64,000 nt of DNA from assembly GCF_018326005.1 (NCBI RefSeq), contig NZ_AP021903.1, forward strand, positions 1,800,001 to 1,864,000, written 5' to 3'. This stretch comes from Pseudomonas sp. Seg1 (GTDB taxonomy: Bacteria; Pseudomonadota; Gammaproteobacteria; Pseudomonadales; Pseudomonadaceae). Below are positions 62,757 through 64,000 of this stretch, piece after piece. Position 1 is the stretch's first letter, and every line of letters starts with the position of its first letter. The notes under the pieces are model-generated. The model had not been told where the DNA came from and ran no database searches. It saw nothing but the letters and a program-made list of their open reading frames with translations. The translations under genes were made by a program, and so were the position numbers.

Positions 62757-64000
62757 GTGGATCGCTCTCAGTTATTCAACACTGCTCGCTCGAATGTTGC
62801 CGACCTCAGTCGAGGCAATCTGGGCGTGCCGTTGTTGCTGCTGGTCATGCTGGCCATGATGATGCTGCCGGTGCCGCCGTTCCTGCTCGACGTGTTCTTC
62901 ACCTTCAACATTGCCTTGTCGATTGTCGTGCTGCTGGTCTGCGTGTACGCGCTGCGGCCGCTGGATTTTGCGGTGTTCCCGACCATTCTGCTGGTCGCGA
63001 CGTTACTGCGGCTGGCATTGAACGTGGCGTCGACGCGGGTGGTGATGCTTCACGGTCAGGACGGCCACGCCGCCGCCGGTAAGGTGATCCAGGCCTTCGG
63101 TGAAGTAGTGATCGGCGGTAACTACGTGGTCGGTATCGTGGTCTTCGCGATCCTGATGATCATTAACTTCGTCGTGGTGACCAAGGGTGCCGGGCGGATT
63201 TCCGAGGTGAGTGCGCGTTTCACCCTCGATGCGATGCCCGGCAAACAAATGGCGATCGACGCCGACCTCAACGCCGGTCTGATCGACCAGAACCAGGCCA
63301 AGGCGCGTCGTCAGGAAGTGGCGCAAGAGGCCGAGTTTTACGGTTCGATGGACGGTGCCAGCAAATTCGTCCGTGGTGACGCCATCGCCGGTCTGCTGAT
63401 TCTGTTCATCAACCTTATCGGCGGCATGGCCGTCGGTATCTTCCAGCACAACATGAGCTTCGGCGACGCCGGCCGGGTTTACGCCTTGCTGACCATCGGT
63501 GACGGTTTGGTGGCGCAATTGCCATCACTGTTGTTATCGACAGCGGCGGCAATCATGGTGACCCGTGCGTCCGGCTCGGAAGACATGGGCAAGCAGATCA
63601 ATCGCCAGATGTTCGCCTCGCCGAAAGCGCTGGCGGTGGCCGCAGGTTTGATGGCGGTCATGGGTCTGGTGCCGGGCATGCCGCACTTCTCGTTCCTGAG
63701 CATGGCGGCGCTGGCCGCTGGCGGCGCTTACCTGTTCTGGAAAAAGCAGAACGTCGCCAAGGTCGAAGCACTGCAAGAGGTCAAGCGCCAGCAGGAGCTG
63801 CTGCCGTCGCCGGCCCGCGCCATGGAAACCAAGGAGCTTGGCTGGGATGACGTGACCCCGATCGACATGATCGGCCTGGAAGTCGGTTATCGCCTTATTC
63901 CATTGGTGGACCGCAATCAGGGCGGGCAACTGCTGGCGCGGATCAAGGGCGTGCGCAAGAAGCTCTCGCAGGATCTGGGCTTCCTGATGCCGACCGTGCA
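62757..64000 (+). CDS. flhA: FlhA, export gate protein (N-terminal part)
   Basis: The frame is open from GTG 62757 to the window end, giving ~414 residues of a protein that is normally ~700. The N-terminus reads VDRSQLFNTARSNVADLSRG, and then membrane helices begin (LLLLVMLAMMMLPVPPFLLD). The FHIPEP-family core is visible in FPTILLVATLLRLALNVAST, GDAGRVYALLTIGDGLVAQ and AAAIMVTRASG. After about eight membrane segments the cytoplasmic domain starts near residue 330. AAAGGAACGGGG precedes the start. The nonameric ring receives export substrates. Confidence 0.96.
   Translation, partial: MDRSQLFNTARSNVADLSRGNLGVPLLLLVMLAMMMLPVPPFLLDVFFTFNIALSIVVLLVCVYALRPLDFAVFPTILLVATLLRLALNVASTRVVMLHGQDGHAAAGKVIQAFGEVVIGGNYVVGIVVFAILMIINFVVVTKGAGRISEVSARFTLDAMPGKQMAIDADLNAGLIDQNQAKARRQEVAQEAEFYGSMDGASKFVRGDAIAGLLILFINLIGGMAVGIFQHNMSFGDAGRVYALLTIGDGLVAQLPSLLLSTAAAIMVTRASGSEDMGKQINRQMFASPKALAVAAGLMAVMGLVPGMPHFSFLSMAALAAGGAYLFWKKQNVAKVEALQEVKRQQELLPSPARAMETKELGWDDVTPIDMIGLEVGYRLIPLVDRNQGGQLLARIKGVRKKLSQDLGFLMPTV

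Noticed and set aside
1-64000. CRISPR arrays, tRNA, rRNA, insertion sequences or integrases
   Set aside because: No regularly spaced direct repeats, no cloverleaf or rRNA sequence and no transposase or integrase reading frame were seen; only REP/REPIN elements are present.

Overview
The window is a GC-rich Pseudomonas chromosome segment, most likely from the P. fluorescens group. The evidence is the FleQ/FleSR flagellar hierarchy, GG-N10-GC sigma-54 promoters, Pseudomonas-type REP/REPIN repeats and a short flagellin. It covers most of the polar flagellum locus and reads almost entirely on the + strand.

Layout. 1-2234: end of flgK, then flgL. 2343-5936: a giant multidomain flagellin glycosyltransferase (Fgt1-like). 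5937-14851: an accessory block with a minus-strand DUF6124-like gene under a structured leader, then a type VI secretion cassette (VgrG, DUF4123 adaptor, VasX/BTH_I2691-like effector, frameshifted DUF6708-like membrane protein). 14852-32783: the flagellin glycan island. It holds a CDP-sugar branch (rfbF, rfbG, epimerase, C-methyltransferase, aminotransferase, acyltransferase, CmcI-like methyltransferase), a second giant glycosyltransferase, the pseudaminic acid branch (pseB, pseC, methylase, pseF, pseG-GNAT fusion, pseI), a KAS III homologue, a MAF glycosyltransferase and a small ORF. 33028-36684: fliC, flaG, fliD, fliS, fliT. 36857-41051: fleQ, fleS, fleR. 41180-46939: fliE-fliJ. 47040-49436: an HsbA/HsbR/HptB-type phosphorelay. 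49543-56544: fliK, fliL-fliR, flhB (frameshifted in this sequence). 56545-62756: a second accessory block with an unknown ORF, a second DUF6124-like gene with the same kind of leader, and a 1229-residue Ig-like repeat protein on the minus strand. 62757-end: start of flhA.

The genes combine as a filament system. FleQ and sigma-54 drive early and middle genes (promoters seen before fleS, fliE, fliK, fliL and flhA). A similar sigma-54 site precedes rfbF, so glycan synthesis is probably timed with flagellar assembly. FliA-type promoters precede fliC and fliS. The sugar pathways supply donors to the two giant transferases and the MAF protein, which are expected to glycosylate FliC.

The most unusual signal is the pair of leaders upstream of the two DUF6124-like genes (about 6572-6773 and 58078-58275). 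They share a scaffold (UUCG hairpin, outer stem, upstream hairpin), but each carries its own locus-specific word, present three times. The middle copy is complementary to both the upstream and the downstream copy, so the pairing is kept while the sequence changes. The only mismatches in the outer stems become G-U wobbles solely in the RNA that is sense to the gene. This points to a structured, possibly bistable or pseudoknotted RNA. I cannot assign it to a known family from memory.
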